From Mahella sp. (GTDB lineage: Bacteria; Bacillota; Clostridia; Mahellales; Mahellaceae), in assembly GCF_020054945.1 (NCBI RefSeq), contig NZ_JAIHAU010000003.1, positions 1-64,000 on the forward strand: DNA of 64,000 bases, read 5' to 3'. The notes under the pieces were generated by a model. It saw only the letters and a list, made by a program, of their open reading frames with translations. It ran no database searches and was not told the DNA's origin. This document shows positions 8,141 to 16,747 of the stretch, one piece after another (within the stretch, counting starts at the first letter, position 1; each line of letters begins with the position of its first letter). The position numbers and the translations under genes were made by a program.

Positions 8141-8842
8141 CATATGAGGCAATATAATAGTGCCATGCCATCCTATGCCCGCACAGGCATCTATAAATTC
8201 TTGCGGATCAGCGGTATTCTCCGCAAACATACCATAATGCATAGGTACAGCTATCTTAGGCTGCACAGCCGAAACGAGCTGTGCAGCCTGCTGAGCTGTC
8301 ATATTGCCCCATCTTCCGTTTATTGGCACAAACATAACGTCGGGTTTCAGGCCGGCCACCTCGTGTACCACTTCTTCCGTATACTCCGAATCCCCTGTAT
8401 GATATATGACATAGGTGCCATCATCTATAACCACGCCTATAGCATCGCTGTATTTACCGGATGTGTGTTCGGCTGCTACCGCTTTGATTGATAGCCCCAT
8501 AAGCGTTTTCTGCTGCCCGCGATCCAATACATGAAATCTATCAGGCGATAATCCCAGTGCCTTATAATGTTCCAAGCACGATGAGGGGCCCATAAATACC
8601 GCATCGCTTTCATTATAAACAGGTATTATTGTATCCGGATCAAAGTGATCCAAATGATCATGCGTGCTTATGATAATATCACAGCCCAACTGTTCCGGCA
8701 GGATATTTATCGGCATCAACCTATGCAGCCCCTCGGCACTCTCCACAGAATGCGAAAGATATGGGTCAATGCATACCTTCACCCCGTCAGCTAAATTTAA
8801 AACAAATCCAGCCTGTCCCAACCATTGCATAACTATATTCAT
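8135..8842 (-). CDS. Metallo-beta-lactamase-fold hydrolase (UlaG-like)
   Basis: A 235-residue protein with the signature STHDHLDHFDPD (His61, His63, Asp65, His66), which binds two metal ions, and later metal-binding blocks AEHTSGKYSD and PMHYGMF. It is closest in layout to UlaG-like phosphodiesterase/lactonase proteins; the substrate cannot be named. Its start overlaps the end of the AmrS gene by 4 bp, so it is translated with the AmmeMemoRadiSam genes. Confidence 0.82.
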   Translation of the reverse strand: MNIVMQWLGQAGFVLNLADGVKVCIDPYLSHSVESAEGLHRLMPINILPEQLGCDIIISTHDHLDHFDPDTIIPVYNESDAVFMGPSSCLEHYKALGLSPDRFHVLDRGQQKTLMGLSIKAVAAEHTSGKYSDAIGVVIDDGTYVIYHTGDSEYTEEVVHEVAGLKPDVMFVPINGRWGNMTAQQAAQLVSAVQPKIAVPMHYGMFAENTADPQEFIDACAGIGWHGTIILPHML

Positions 8843-9831
8843 CTATCTTCCTCCTCAAAAACACCCTTTATTTTTAAGCCGCATTGTATGCAGCAACCAT
8901 CCTTTATACCAGTCACCACAGGTATAATATCGCGCCTTATAAGCAGTTTGCCACACCTAGGGCAGTAAGTGTTGTCATCTATACCTATTATATTGCCTAT
9001 ATACACATACGACAAATTTTTATCGGCCACATTTTTCAATCGCTGTAATGTTGCTATAGGAGTCGGCGGCAGCATCATTTTATAATTTGGGAAATAGCGG
9101 GAAAGGTGCAGCGGTATATCCTTATCTACCGATGCCAGCCACTGCGAAAGTTCGTTCATTTCATCCTCGCTGTCGTTTAAACCGGTAACTATAAGGGTGG
9201 TAACCTCCACATGCGTATTTGCAGCTGCTTTTTCTATAGTACGCAAAACCGCATTCATCCCGCCTTTGCATATTTTACGGTAATAATCGTTTCTAAAGCT
9301 TTTTAAATCTATATTCATAGCATCTATATAAGGCAGCAATTCCATAAGCGGCTGTTCTTCTATAAACCCGTTGGTTACCAGTACATTCTTGAGCCCGCGC
9401 GTTCTAGCCTTTTTGGCGCATTCCAGCACATACTCGTACCATATTAGCGGTTCATTATATGTATATGCTATACCTATACTGTCATCCTTGCCTCCCATAC
9501 CCACCAGCTCGTCGGATGATACTCGTTTGGTCGGCGCATCCTGTTGAGCTATAGACCAATTCTGGCAGAACTGACATCGGAAATTGCATCCCGTAGAACC
9601 CACAGACAGTATATAGCTGCCGGGATAGAAGTGATAGAGAGGCTTTTTTTCTATAGGATCGAGCGCCATCGATGAAATACGCTCGTATGATGCCGCTATC
9701 AGGCGGCCTCCCACATTTTGGCGCACGCGGCATACACCGGCTTTGCCGGGCCTTATGAAACAGCGGTGCGGGCACAAGAAACAGCGAACTGCATCGTTGT
9801 CCGTTTTGTCGTAATATACCGCTTCTTTCAT
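8839..9831 (-). CDS. amrS: AmmeMemoRadiSam system radical SAM protein
   Basis: A radical S-adenosylmethionine enzyme of the PFL-activase-like AmrS group. The iron-sulfur cluster motif is GCNFRCQFC (Cys82, Cys86, Cys89). The N-terminal block CFLCPHRC (residues 17-24) and the C-terminal CPRCG...CIQCG pairs probably bind further metal or cluster. In its family it occurs with AmrA and AmrB, as here, where it starts directly after the fused amrBA gene. No reaction is firmly known to me for this trio. Confidence 0.92.
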   Translation of the reverse strand: MKEAVYYDKTDNDAVRCFLCPHRCFIRPGKAGVCRVRQNVGGRLIAASYERISSMALDPIEKKPLYHFYPGSYILSVGSTGCNFRCQFCQNWSIAQQDAPTKRVSSDELVGMGGKDDSIGIAYTYNEPLIWYEYVLECAKKARTRGLKNVLVTNGFIEEQPLMELLPYIDAMNIDLKSFRNDYYRKICKGGMNAVLRTIEKAAANTHVEVTTLIVTGLNDSEDEMNELSQWLASVDKDIPLHLSRYFPNYKMMLPPTPIATLQRLKNVADKNLSYVYIGNIIGIDDNTYCPRCGKLLIRRDIIPVVTGIKDGCCIQCGLKIKGVFEEEDR

Positions 9832-11241
9832 TTATTTATGCCTCTCTACAGTAAAGCGCTCTATGGTGTAAGGTTCATCGGGGCTTATACCGGCCTTTTG
9901 CAATGCTATAGAAAGCTGCTGCCGCGGTGTGTCCACGCCTTCCAAATCAGGCAATAAAAGCCCGCTCCTATATCCTCGCCGCACTATAACACCATAACGT
10001 TTAGGATCAAGCTCTTCAATAGACTCTACAGGTTCAGGCGGATTTAATACGTCTACAGAATACTCGAGAGCATCCAGCTCATCTTCTCCTATCGGTTCAA
10101 AACGAGGATCGCGTGTGCTGGCGCTTATAGCATTGTGTATAATTTCAGAAGCCACATTCTCATACACAGGGTTTATTGTGCCTATACATCCTCTTAATTC
10201 TCCGTTTTTATGAATAGATACAAAAACCCCTGCTTTTTTAGCGAACATTTCCTCAGGCAAATCATTACCCGGTTTTATAACTTTGCCTTGCCTTATATAT
10301 GTCTCTACAGTTTGCCGGGCTAATGCCACATATGGATCCTCGCCATCCCGTATGCGTTTCATGCCAACAAAATGTTCGGCCCTTAATTTCCCCAGCATTT
10401 CCCTATTCTTTGACGCTTTACCTGCTTCTATTGCAACAACACCATAGCCTACGCCAAAGGGGCCTTCGTGCGATAATACATCGGCTGAAAATTCATAGCC
10501 ATCCAATGCCCCCAACATCGCTATAATGGAACGCATGCCGCATTCGGCAGCTTCTTCTACAAGTCGCTTATCCATGTTTACTATGCCTTCCACATCGCTT
10601 TTGGATAATAAATCCAAGAGTTTCTCATCAAATTCCTTTCCTAGAGGCGTATAACCATTTGGAGAATCGGGCGTAAGTTTATGTGAAAGGTCCCCGCTGG
10701 CTATGATAACCACATTTTTATCGCTTTCTTCCACCGCTTGCTGCACAGCCTTGCCGAAGGTATATATCTCCTCATATGATAGGAATCCATACGTAATATG
10801 AACGAGATATGGCGCGTGATAGCGCTTTTCAATGAAATACAGCGGCACCAAAGCTCCGTGATCCATTCTATCATCTATGCCATAACGCGTCATAGCCCTA
10901 CCATCCAGCAAAGCACACGTAATATCATACCTGGATGCTATATCAGCTATAGCCATGGTAAGCGGTTTATCTATATCGTAGGAAATCTTCACCTGCGGCG
11001 CCCTAAAACTGCTCAAATCACCGCTTATGCTGCTTTCATAATACAGCGCTATAGCATCTCTGAACACCGGACCATGTGGCGTTATTATAATGATGTCGTC
11101 GGGCTCAAGCTCAGCTATGCGCCGCGCACATTCATCCATTGACCGCGCGGTTTTTGCGATCGCCGCTTCCTCACCACGCCCCACCTCAGGCACAATTATT
11201 GGCGGATGGGGCATAACGAAGGATGCTAAAATCCTACCCAT
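9832..11241 (-). CDS. Fused AmmeMemoRadiSam proteins B and A (MEMO1-AMMECR1)
   Basis: One 469-residue chain joins two proteins that are separate in many genomes. Residues 1 to about 270 are the MEMO1/AmrB domain, related to class III extradiol dioxygenases ([30 protein letters not shown]). Residues from about 290 form an AMMECR1/AmrA domain with [17 protein letters not shown] and the following PVYENVASE. AmrS is encoded immediately downstream and a metallo-hydrolase after it. The gene follows ribH by 24 bp, so it may be read from the FMN-controlled rib transcript. Confidence 0.92.
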   Translation of the reverse strand: MGRILASFVMPHPPIIVPEVGRGEEAAIAKTARSMDECARRIAELEPDDIIIITPHGPVFRDAIALYYESSISGDLSSFRAPQVKISYDIDKPLTMAIADIASRYDITCALLDGRAMTRYGIDDRMDHGALVPLYFIEKRYHAPYLVHITYGFLSYEEIYTFGKAVQQAVEESDKNVVIIASGDLSHKLTPDSPNGYTPLGKEFDEKLLDLLSKSDVEGIVNMDKRLVEEAAECGMRSIIAMLGALDGYEFSADVLSHEGPFGVGYGVVAIEAGKASKNREMLGKLRAEHFVGMKRIRDGEDPYVALARQTVETYIRQGKVIKPGNDLPEEMFAKKAGVFVSIHKNGELRGCIGTINPVYENVASEIIHNAISASTRDPRFEPIGEDELDALEYSVDVLNPPEPVESIEELDPKRYGVIVRRGYRSGLLLPDLEGVDTPRQQLSIALQKAGISPDEPYTIERFTVERHK

Positions 11242-11265
11242 ATACCATCACCTCATTTATAAAAT

Positions 11266-11727
11266 TTATATACTTTTCAACAAATTAGCCATCTCTATAG
11301 CTGTTATAGCAGCATCAGCGCCCTTGTTTCCGGCTTTGGTACCCGCCCTTTCTATAGCCTGTTCAATAGTATCGGTTGTCAATACACCAAAGGCTACAGG
11401 CACACCTGTAAGAAGAGCCGTTTGTGCTATACCTTTTGACATCTCGGCGGCTACATAATCAAAATGCGGTGTAGCCCCGCGTATAACAGCTCCCAGGCAT
11501 ATAACGGCATCATATCTGCCCGACTCGGCCATGCGCTTGGCCACCATGGGCAATTCAAAAGCCCCTGGCACCCATGCTATCTCTATAGCCTCATCGCTCA
11601 CATCATGCCGGCTCAGCACATCAAGTGCGCCGCTAAGGAGCTTATTCGTTATAAACTCGTTAAAACGGCTTATAACTATACCAAACCTTAAACCGGTGCC
11701 TATTAGTTTGCCTTCATATACTTTCAT
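11266..11727 (-). CDS. ribH: 6,7-dimethyl-8-ribityllumazine synthase
   Basis: RibH condenses the ribitylaminopyrimidine with dihydroxybutanone phosphate, the penultimate step of riboflavin synthesis. The chain (153 residues from ATG 11727) shows [28 protein letters not shown] and [15 protein letters not shown], typical of the icosahedral enzyme. I chose ATG 11727 because GGAGG lies 7 bases upstream. It is the last rib gene, following ribBA. Confidence 0.97.
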   Translation of the reverse strand: MKVYEGKLIGTGLRFGIVISRFNEFITNKLLSGALDVLSRHDVSDEAIEIAWVPGAFELPMVAKRMAESGRYDAVICLGAVIRGATPHFDYVAAEMSKGIAQTALLTGVPVAFGVLTTDTIEQAIERAGTKAGNKGADAAITAIEMANLLKSI

Positions 11728-11729
11728 GT

Positions 11730-12953
11730 CTATTCCTCCATATCGCAATAATTTAATATATGACCCATTTTTTCTTTTTTGGTTTCAAGATAACGTCGAT
11801 TTACATCATTGGGCTGTATTTCGATGGGTACGCGCTCCACTATTTCTATGCCATACCCCGCTAATCCGACCACTTTCTTAGGATTATTAGTCAGCAGGCG
11901 CAACTTTCTTATCCCTAGATCCACCAGTATTTGAGCCCCTTCGCCATAATCCCTAAGGTCGGCATCAAAGCCCAAAGCCAGATTAGCCTCTACCGTATCC
12001 TTACCCTCTTCCTGTAATTTATAGGCCTTAAGCTTGTTGACCAGGCCTATGCCGCGTCCCTCCTGGCGCATATAAAGCACTACACCGCGCCCCTCCGCTT
12101 CTATTTGCTGCATAGCATATTTAAGCTGGTCGCCGCAATCGCAACGCAGTGATCCGAAAACATCGCCGGTTAAGCACTCGGAATGTATCCTTGCCAATAC
12201 AGGCCTTCCATCGCTTACATCACCTTTTATAAGTGCTACATGATGGTCATGATTTATAAGGCTTTCATAGGCTATAGCGATAAAATCGCCGTATTTGGTG
12301 GGAAGATGTATAGGATCGGTTACACGCTTCACCAGTCTCTCATTCTTACGCCTATACGTTATCAGATCGGCTATAGTTATCAGTTTAAGCCCATGCTTTT
12401 TAGCAAATTCATATAGCTGCGGCAGACGAGCCATAGTACCGTCTTCATTCATTATCTCACATATCACACCGGCCGGATACAAACCCGCCAAGCGTGCCAG
12501 ATCCACCGCCGCCTCGGTATGGCCTGCGCGTATCAGCACGCCGCCCTCTTTGGCCTGCAGCGGAAATATATGTCCGGGCTTTATTATATCTTCCGGTTTA
12601 GCATCTGGATCCACCAGCGTTTTTATGGTAAGAGCACGTTCATGAGCCGATATACCGGTAGTAACAGCCTTAGCATCGACCGATACGGTAAAGGCCGTGC
12701 GCTGATGCTCGGTATTATTATTCACCATCTGCGGTATGTCCAGTTCTTTTAACCTTTGAGCGATCATAGGAACGCATATAAGACCTCTGCCGTATTTTGC
12801 CATGAAATTTATGACCTCGGGTGTAACCTTCTCGGCTGCCATAACCAGGTCACCCTCATTTTCGCGGTCTTCATCGTCTACTACTATTACCATTTTTCCG
12901 TTTCTTATGTCTTCCAGAGCCTCTTCAATACTGTTAAATACTATATTTTCCAT
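11730..12953 (-). CDS. ribBA: Bifunctional 3,4-dihydroxy-2-butanone-4-phosphate synthase / GTP cyclohydrolase II
   Basis: RibBA supplies both branches of riboflavin synthesis. The N-terminal DHBP synthase domain carries [13 protein letters not shown] and, further on, [14 protein letters not shown]. The C-terminal GTP cyclohydrolase II domain (from about residue 205) has the zinc-binding [18 protein letters not shown] and RQEGRGIGL. At 407 residues it is the usual fused length. It sits between ribE and ribH with short gaps. Confidence 0.97.
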   Translation of the reverse strand: MENIVFNSIEEALEDIRNGKMVIVVDDEDRENEGDLVMAAEKVTPEVINFMAKYGRGLICVPMIAQRLKELDIPQMVNNNTEHQRTAFTVSVDAKAVTTGISAHERALTIKTLVDPDAKPEDIIKPGHIFPLQAKEGGVLIRAGHTEAAVDLARLAGLYPAGVICEIMNEDGTMARLPQLYEFAKKHGLKLITIADLITYRRKNERLVKRVTDPIHLPTKYGDFIAIAYESLINHDHHVALIKGDVSDGRPVLARIHSECLTGDVFGSLRCDCGDQLKYAMQQIEAEGRGVVLYMRQEGRGIGLVNKLKAYKLQEEGKDTVEANLALGFDADLRDYGEGAQILVDLGIRKLRLLTNNPKKVVGLAGYGIEIVERVPIEIQPNDVNRRYLETKKEKMGHILNYCDMEE

Positions 12954-12962
12954 ATATCCTCC

Positions 12963-13616
12963 TTATACAAATCCGTTGTTTCTCAAAAAATTCTCATCGA
13001 TACCGTGACTTTTTATCTCAGGTACTTTCATGCCGAGTAGGAACTTTGCCACATAACGCCCTATCATATCGCATTCTATATTGACGCGATCACCTGCTTT
13101 TTTTACCTTTAACGTAGTCTGTGCGGCAGTATGGGGTATGATGGATACGCTGAATCGATCGTCAGTTACATCAGCCACCGTCAGGCTTATACCATCCACA
13201 GCCACAGACCCTTTCTCCACTATATACAAGAGCAGCTCTGAGCCGACGGTTATATCCAGCCACAATGCATTTTCCTCGTGGCGCATCTGTTTTATAACAC
13301 CTATGCCGTCGACATGGCCGCTTACGATATGCCCGCCCAAAAAATCCTGGGGTGTAAGCGATGGCTCAAGGTTGACCGGATCTCCCGGTTTTAACTCAAA
13401 AAGTGTCGTGCGCCGCACCGTCTCGGGCGTGGCATCTGCCCAAAATACACGGCCTTCTTTATCGGTTACTGTAAGGCATACACCATTTGTACATATACTA
13501 TCGCCTATGCGTAGTTTCGATATAAGTTGGGGAGCCTCTACCGCGAGCCGCACAGATTGTGCTCCACGCGTTATATGGCGAACAGCACCTATCTCCTGTA
13601 TTATCCCTGTAAACAA
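12963..13616 (-). CDS. ribE: Riboflavin synthase, alpha chain
   Basis: RibE dismutates two lumazine molecules to riboflavin. Two homologous lumazine-binding repeats are visible, each with an internal GxSxTV-like block (NGVCLTVTD and [10 protein letters not shown]). I place the start at a TTG (13616), giving the canonical N-terminus [10 protein letters not shown] with GAGAGG 8 bases upstream; the ATG at 13622 is only 2 bases from that site. The gene lies just after ribD. Confidence 0.95.
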   Translation of the reverse strand: MFTGIIQEIGAVRHITRGAQSVRLAVEAPQLISKLRIGDSICTNGVCLTVTDKEGRVFWADATPETVRRTTLFELKPGDPVNLEPSLTPQDFLGGHIVSGHVDGIGVIKQMRHEENALWLDITVGSELLLYIVEKGSVAVDGISLTVADVTDDRFSVSIIPHTAAQTTLKVKKAGDRVNIECDMIGRYVAKFLLGMKVPEIKSHGIDENFLRNNGFV

Positions 13617-13628
13617 AAGCATCACCTC

Positions 13629-14720
13629 TCATGCTCTAAAATAACCTTCTATAAGTACATCGTCTTCAAAACGTTTGATAGACACATCGCTTAACCGCCG
13701 CGCATCGGCCATGCGCGCTACGCCGTTTCCGCCAAGTGCCGATAAACCATTGCCTCCTGTCAGCTTTGGTGCTATGAATACCATGGCTTTATCCACCAAG
13801 CCTTCCTCTATCGCCGATGCCGCAAGCGTAGGCCCGCCTTCTATGAACACGCTGTCTATCTCTCGTTTATGGAGCTCCCGCATGAGTTGTACCAAGTTTA
13901 CTTTATCCTTACCATCGGTAGTTATAACGTCAGCGCCTTTAGATTTAAAAGCCTCTATCTTACCGGGATCAGCAGACCATGATGTAGCTATTATAGTAGG
14001 CGCTTGCTCAATATTCAACACATTGCTGTCAAGCGGCGTTTTAGCAAGGCTGTCGGCCACGATCCTAACAGGCTGTTTCTCTATGTTAATATGCGGCAGA
14101 CGCACAGTTAGCATGGGATCATCAGCCAACACGGTGCCTATACCGGCTAAAACAGCCGATACCCTGTACCGCCACCAATGCACATATTCTCTTGACAGGT
14201 CGTTTGTTATCCATTTAGAATCGCCATTGGCCGTTGCTGCTTTGCCATCCAGAGTCATAGCGCACTTCCATATCACAAACGGCATATCCGATGTTATATA
14301 CTTTATAAACACCTCGTTAAGGCTGCAAGCATCCCGTTCCATGATGCCCGTAATCACCTTTATGCCGGCCTGCCTTAACGCATTTATGCCTCGGCCTGCC
14401 ACGCGCGGGTTAGGGTCCTCCATCGCTATTACTACTTCCTTTACGCCGGCTTTTATCAAAGCATCGGCGCATGGCGGCGTTCGACCGAAATGACTGCACG
14501 GCTCCAGCGTAACATACACAGTGGAACCGCGCGCCGCATCTCCGGCGTCGCGCAGAGCGTTTATTTCGGCATGCGGTTCTCCTGCCTTTTTATGATAGCC
14601 CTCCCCTATAATACGGCCATCTTTGACTACAACGGCGCCTACCATAGGATTAGGATTGGTGGTGCCCCACCCCATCCGGGCTAATTCCAGCGCGCGCTGC
14701 ATAAATATTTCGTGCTGCAC
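13629..14720 (-). CDS. ribD: Bifunctional pyrimidine deaminase/reductase RibD
   Basis: RibD deaminates and then reduces the pyrimidine product of GTP cyclohydrolase II. The N-terminal deaminase has the zinc site HAEINAL and PCSHFGRTPPCADAL. The C-terminal reductase domain shows KCAMTLDGKAATANGDSKWI and the NADPH-binding block FIEGGPTLAASAIEEGL. The length of 363 residues is normal. It is the first gene after the FMN riboswitch and its terminator. Confidence 0.97.
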   Translation of the reverse strand: MQHEIFMQRALELARMGWGTTNPNPMVGAVVVKDGRIIGEGYHKKAGEPHAEINALRDAGDAARGSTVYVTLEPCSHFGRTPPCADALIKAGVKEVVIAMEDPNPRVAGRGINALRQAGIKVITGIMERDACSLNEVFIKYITSDMPFVIWKCAMTLDGKAATANGDSKWITNDLSREYVHWWRYRVSAVLAGIGTVLADDPMLTVRLPHINIEKQPVRIVADSLAKTPLDSNVLNIEQAPTIIATSWSADPGKIEAFKSKGADVITTDGKDKVNLVQLMRELHKREIDSVFIEGGPTLAASAIEEGLVDKAMVFIAPKLTGGNGLSALGGNGVARMADARRLSDVSIKRFEDDVLIEGYFRA

Positions 14721-14746
14721 TCCATTTCCTCCTGCTTATGATATAA

Positions 14747-14778
14747 TAAAAAATCCCTGAAGTTTAAACTCCAGGGAT
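14747..14778 (-). terminator. Intrinsic terminator of the FMN riboswitch
   Basis: On the minus strand an inverted repeat (complement of 14753-14778) is followed by a run of six T, about 30 bp before the ribD start. Its 3' arm repeats CTTCAGGGAT, a sequence also present at the 5' edge of the aptamer (14902-14911). The 5' arm could therefore pair with either copy, which suits a terminator/antiterminator switch. Confidence 0.85.
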
Positions 14779-14799
14779 AGAATAAATCTCATCACAAAT

Positions 14800-14915
14800 A
14801 TACCTTCTTTCATCCGGACTATAACCGTCGGCCCCGGAATTTCACCGGATCTGCTGTTTAACAGCTCGCGGGCTTTACCGCCGGTAAGGAATCACACCTA
14901 TCCCTGAAGATCCTT
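14800..14915 (-). promoter_or_regulatory. FMN riboswitch (RFN element)
   Basis: Read on the minus strand, the conserved RFN blocks appear in order: AGGGATAGGTGTGATTCC, ACCGGCGGTAAAGCCCGCGA, ATCCGGTGAAATTCCGG, GGCCGACGGTTATAGTCCGG and ATGAAAGAAGG. Binding of FMN is expected to favour the downstream terminator and switch off ribD-ribE-ribBA-ribH. Confidence 0.97.
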
Positions 14916-14923
14916 CGAGCAAT

Positions 14924-14952
14924 ATTATATCACAGCTTCATTAGCGCTGCAA
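14924..14952 (-). promoter_or_regulatory. Sigma-A promoter of the rib operon
   Basis: TTGCAG (complement of 14947-14952) and TATAAT (complement of 14924-14929) have a 17-bp spacer and lie directly upstream of the FMN aptamer. The -35 box abuts the stop codon of ispDF. Confidence 0.75.
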
Positions 14953-16161
14953 TCAACAATTTGCATCACCCGCGATTCGGAATATAGCGGCTGTGGCATG
15001 AGCCGCTATGCCTTCTTGCCTGCCTGCAAACCCTAAGCCCTCGGTTGTAGTGGCCTTTATACTCACCTGCCCTATGCCCAATCCGAGCCCAGATGCAATA
15101 CATCGCCGCATAGACCATATATACGGCGTTAACTTCGGGGCTTCGGCTATTATTGTAGCATCTATATTACCTATAGTATAACCGCTGGATTCTAATAGAC
15201 TGTTAACCTCGCGCAAAAGCCGTATGCTGGATATATCCTTATAGCTGTCATCTGTATCCGGAAAATGCCTTCCTATATCGCCCAAAGCTGCCGCTCCAAG
15301 AAGGGCATCGATTATAGCGTGTATCAACACATCGGCATCGGAATGCCCGAGCAAACCTTTTTCAAAAGGTATGCTGACGCCGCCTAATATAAGCGGTCTG
15401 TCCTCTACAAGCCTATGTACATCATAACCCGTACCTGTGCGGTAAGAATATACCGTATTATCGGCAGAATATGTTCTATCACACCTTAACAGTGCTTCAG
15501 CTACAGGCACATCATCAGGCGTGGTTATTTTTATATTTTCATAACCTCCCATAAATAACTTTACTCGATAGCCGGCACGCTCGGCTAACACAGCATCGTC
15601 GGTACCGAGATATCCCTGTTCAATAGCCAACGTATGCGCTCGCATAATAATATCATATCTGAATGATTGTGGGGTTTGTATTGACCATAATGTTTCCCGA
15701 CTAAGCGTACGTTCTACAAAATGTTGTCCATCGGATTGCTTAATCGTATCTTTAACTGGTACGGCAGCTACAGCCGCACCGAATTTTGAAGCCGCTTCTA
15801 TACTGTCCTCTATCAATTTCGGCGTCACCATAGGCCTGGCGCCGTCGTGTATGACCACTATATCCGGATCTTCGTTATTCAGTGCTTTGAGGCCGTTTAA
15901 TACTGAATATTGCCTTTCCGGTCCACCCGCCGTCACAACTATATCTCCATAGAAACCGTAACATTCATTCAACCAATTCCTGTATACGCTTATGCTGCCA
16001 TCAGGCACAACGAGCACAATGGAATTTATATCCTTACATGATAGAAACGCATCCAACACGTACGCTATAACCGGTTTACCACATAATCTTAAAAATTGTT
16101 TGTCCACGCCGTTCATCCTTTGGGATTTGCCGGCTGCTACTATGATCGCTGCTGTTTTCAT
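14953..16161 (-). CDS. ispDF: Bifunctional IspD-IspF (MEP pathway)
   Basis: A 402-residue fusion of two enzymes of the methylerythritol phosphate route to isoprenoids. Residues 1-230 are the cytidylyltransferase IspD with [15 protein letters not shown] and [13 protein letters not shown]. Residues from about 243 are the cyclodiphosphate synthase IspF with [32 protein letters not shown], the zinc-binding region, and the C-terminal [12 protein letters not shown]. IspE, the enzyme acting between them, is not in the window. A Spo0E-like peptide gene and a hairpin lie upstream. Confidence 0.96.
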   Translation of the reverse strand: MKTAAIIVAAGKSQRMNGVDKQFLRLCGKPVIAYVLDAFLSCKDINSIVLVVPDGSISVYRNWLNECYGFYGDIVVTAGGPERQYSVLNGLKALNNEDPDIVVIHDGARPMVTPKLIEDSIEAASKFGAAVAAVPVKDTIKQSDGQHFVERTLSRETLWSIQTPQSFRYDIIMRAHTLAIEQGYLGTDDAVLAERAGYRVKLFMGGYENIKITTPDDVPVAEALLRCDRTYSADNTVYSYRTGTGYDVHRLVEDRPLILGGVSIPFEKGLLGHSDADVLIHAIIDALLGAAALGDIGRHFPDTDDSYKDISSIRLLREVNSLLESSGYTIGNIDATIIAEAPKLTPYIWSMRRCIASGLGLGIGQVSIKATTTEGLGFAGRQEGIAAHATAAIFRIAGDANC

Positions 16162-16187
16162 ATCAACGCCTCCTCTTATACAATAAA

Positions 16188-16215
16188 GGATCGATGCCCC
16201 TTACGACATCGATCC
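16188..16215 (-). terminator. Hairpin after the Spo0E-like gene
   Basis: A perfect 9-bp inverted repeat (16188-16196 with 16207-16215, loop of 10) lies 12 bp after the Spo0E-like stop. On the minus strand it is followed by TTTATT, a weak T-run, so termination is probably partial before ispDF. Confidence 0.5.
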
Positions 16216-16226
16216 GCCAGAATAAA

Positions 16227-16388
16227 TTAACTACTATTTCCCTTTTCCGTTTGCTGTTTCCTCATATACCAGTTTACCAGATAATCCAATTGTTTGCTGC
16301 GATGCAGCACTTCAGGTGAAGTTAAATTATCGCTATTCTTATCTTCCAACAACTTGTCCAACTCATATTCCTGCTCTCTAATGAGCAT
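16227..16388 (-). CDS. Spo0E-like aspartyl-phosphate phosphatase peptide
   Basis: This 53-residue frame has the size and pattern of Spo0E family phosphatases, which remove phosphate from Spo0A~P and delay sporulation. It shows LDKLL near the N-terminus and SPEVLHRSKQLDYLV, including the family signature SxxLD (SKQLD, about residues 31-35). Two amphipathic helices are expected. The ATG at 16388 has no clear ribosome binding site, and the open frame continues upstream (ERIAICLK) without a standard start, so the true start is uncertain. It supports a spore-forming host. Confidence 0.72.
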   Translation of the reverse strand: MLIREQEYELDKLLEDKNSDNLTSPEVLHRSKQLDYLVNWYMRKQQTEKGNSS

Positions 16389-16568
16389 TTTTAAACAGAT
16401 CGCGATGCGCTCACCTTCCTTCCATCTGGCAATTTAATTATAACACATAGCCAATAAGCTATCAATGCTGCAATTTGTAAATTTTTCATCACATATCTGC
16501 GATTCGTGGACGGCAAATCCAGCGCATGCAATGATATAAATCCTTTACTGCTTTATCGCTGAAAATAG

Positions 16569-16597
16569 TTGAATAACAGCTCATACCATGATATAAT
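16569..16597 (+). promoter_or_regulatory. Sigma-A promoter of the opp operon
   Basis: TTGAAT (16569-16574) and TATAAT (16592-16597) are separated by 17 bp. Transcription would start near 16604 and leave a leader of about 140 nt before oppA. Confidence 0.75.
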
Positions 16598-16628
16598 ATC
16601 ATCCATAAGATGAAGGGAAGCACATTTG

Positions 16629-16701
16629 CTTATGCATAATGAGTAGTATTATGCATAAGTATGTAAATTAATTGCATATTATGCAGTAACATGCAATTAA
16701 T
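16629..16701 (+). repeat. Two perfect inverted repeats in the oppA leader
   Basis: The first has 12-bp arms (16629-16640 and 16648-16659, loop of 7) and the second 11-bp arms (16667-16677 and 16691-16701, loop of 13). All arms share an ATGCA or TGCAT core, and further copies lie between and after them. They could be binding sites for a regulator or mRNA hairpins in the leader; the sequence alone does not decide. Confidence 0.6.
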
Positions 16702-16747
16702 CATGCATGCCTTCATAAATTAATAAAAAGTTTCGAGGAGGAGAAAC

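Noticed and set aside
13081..13644. 187-residue frame antisense to ribE
   Set aside because: It is fully antisense to a clear riboflavin synthase gene, with no start signals of its own.
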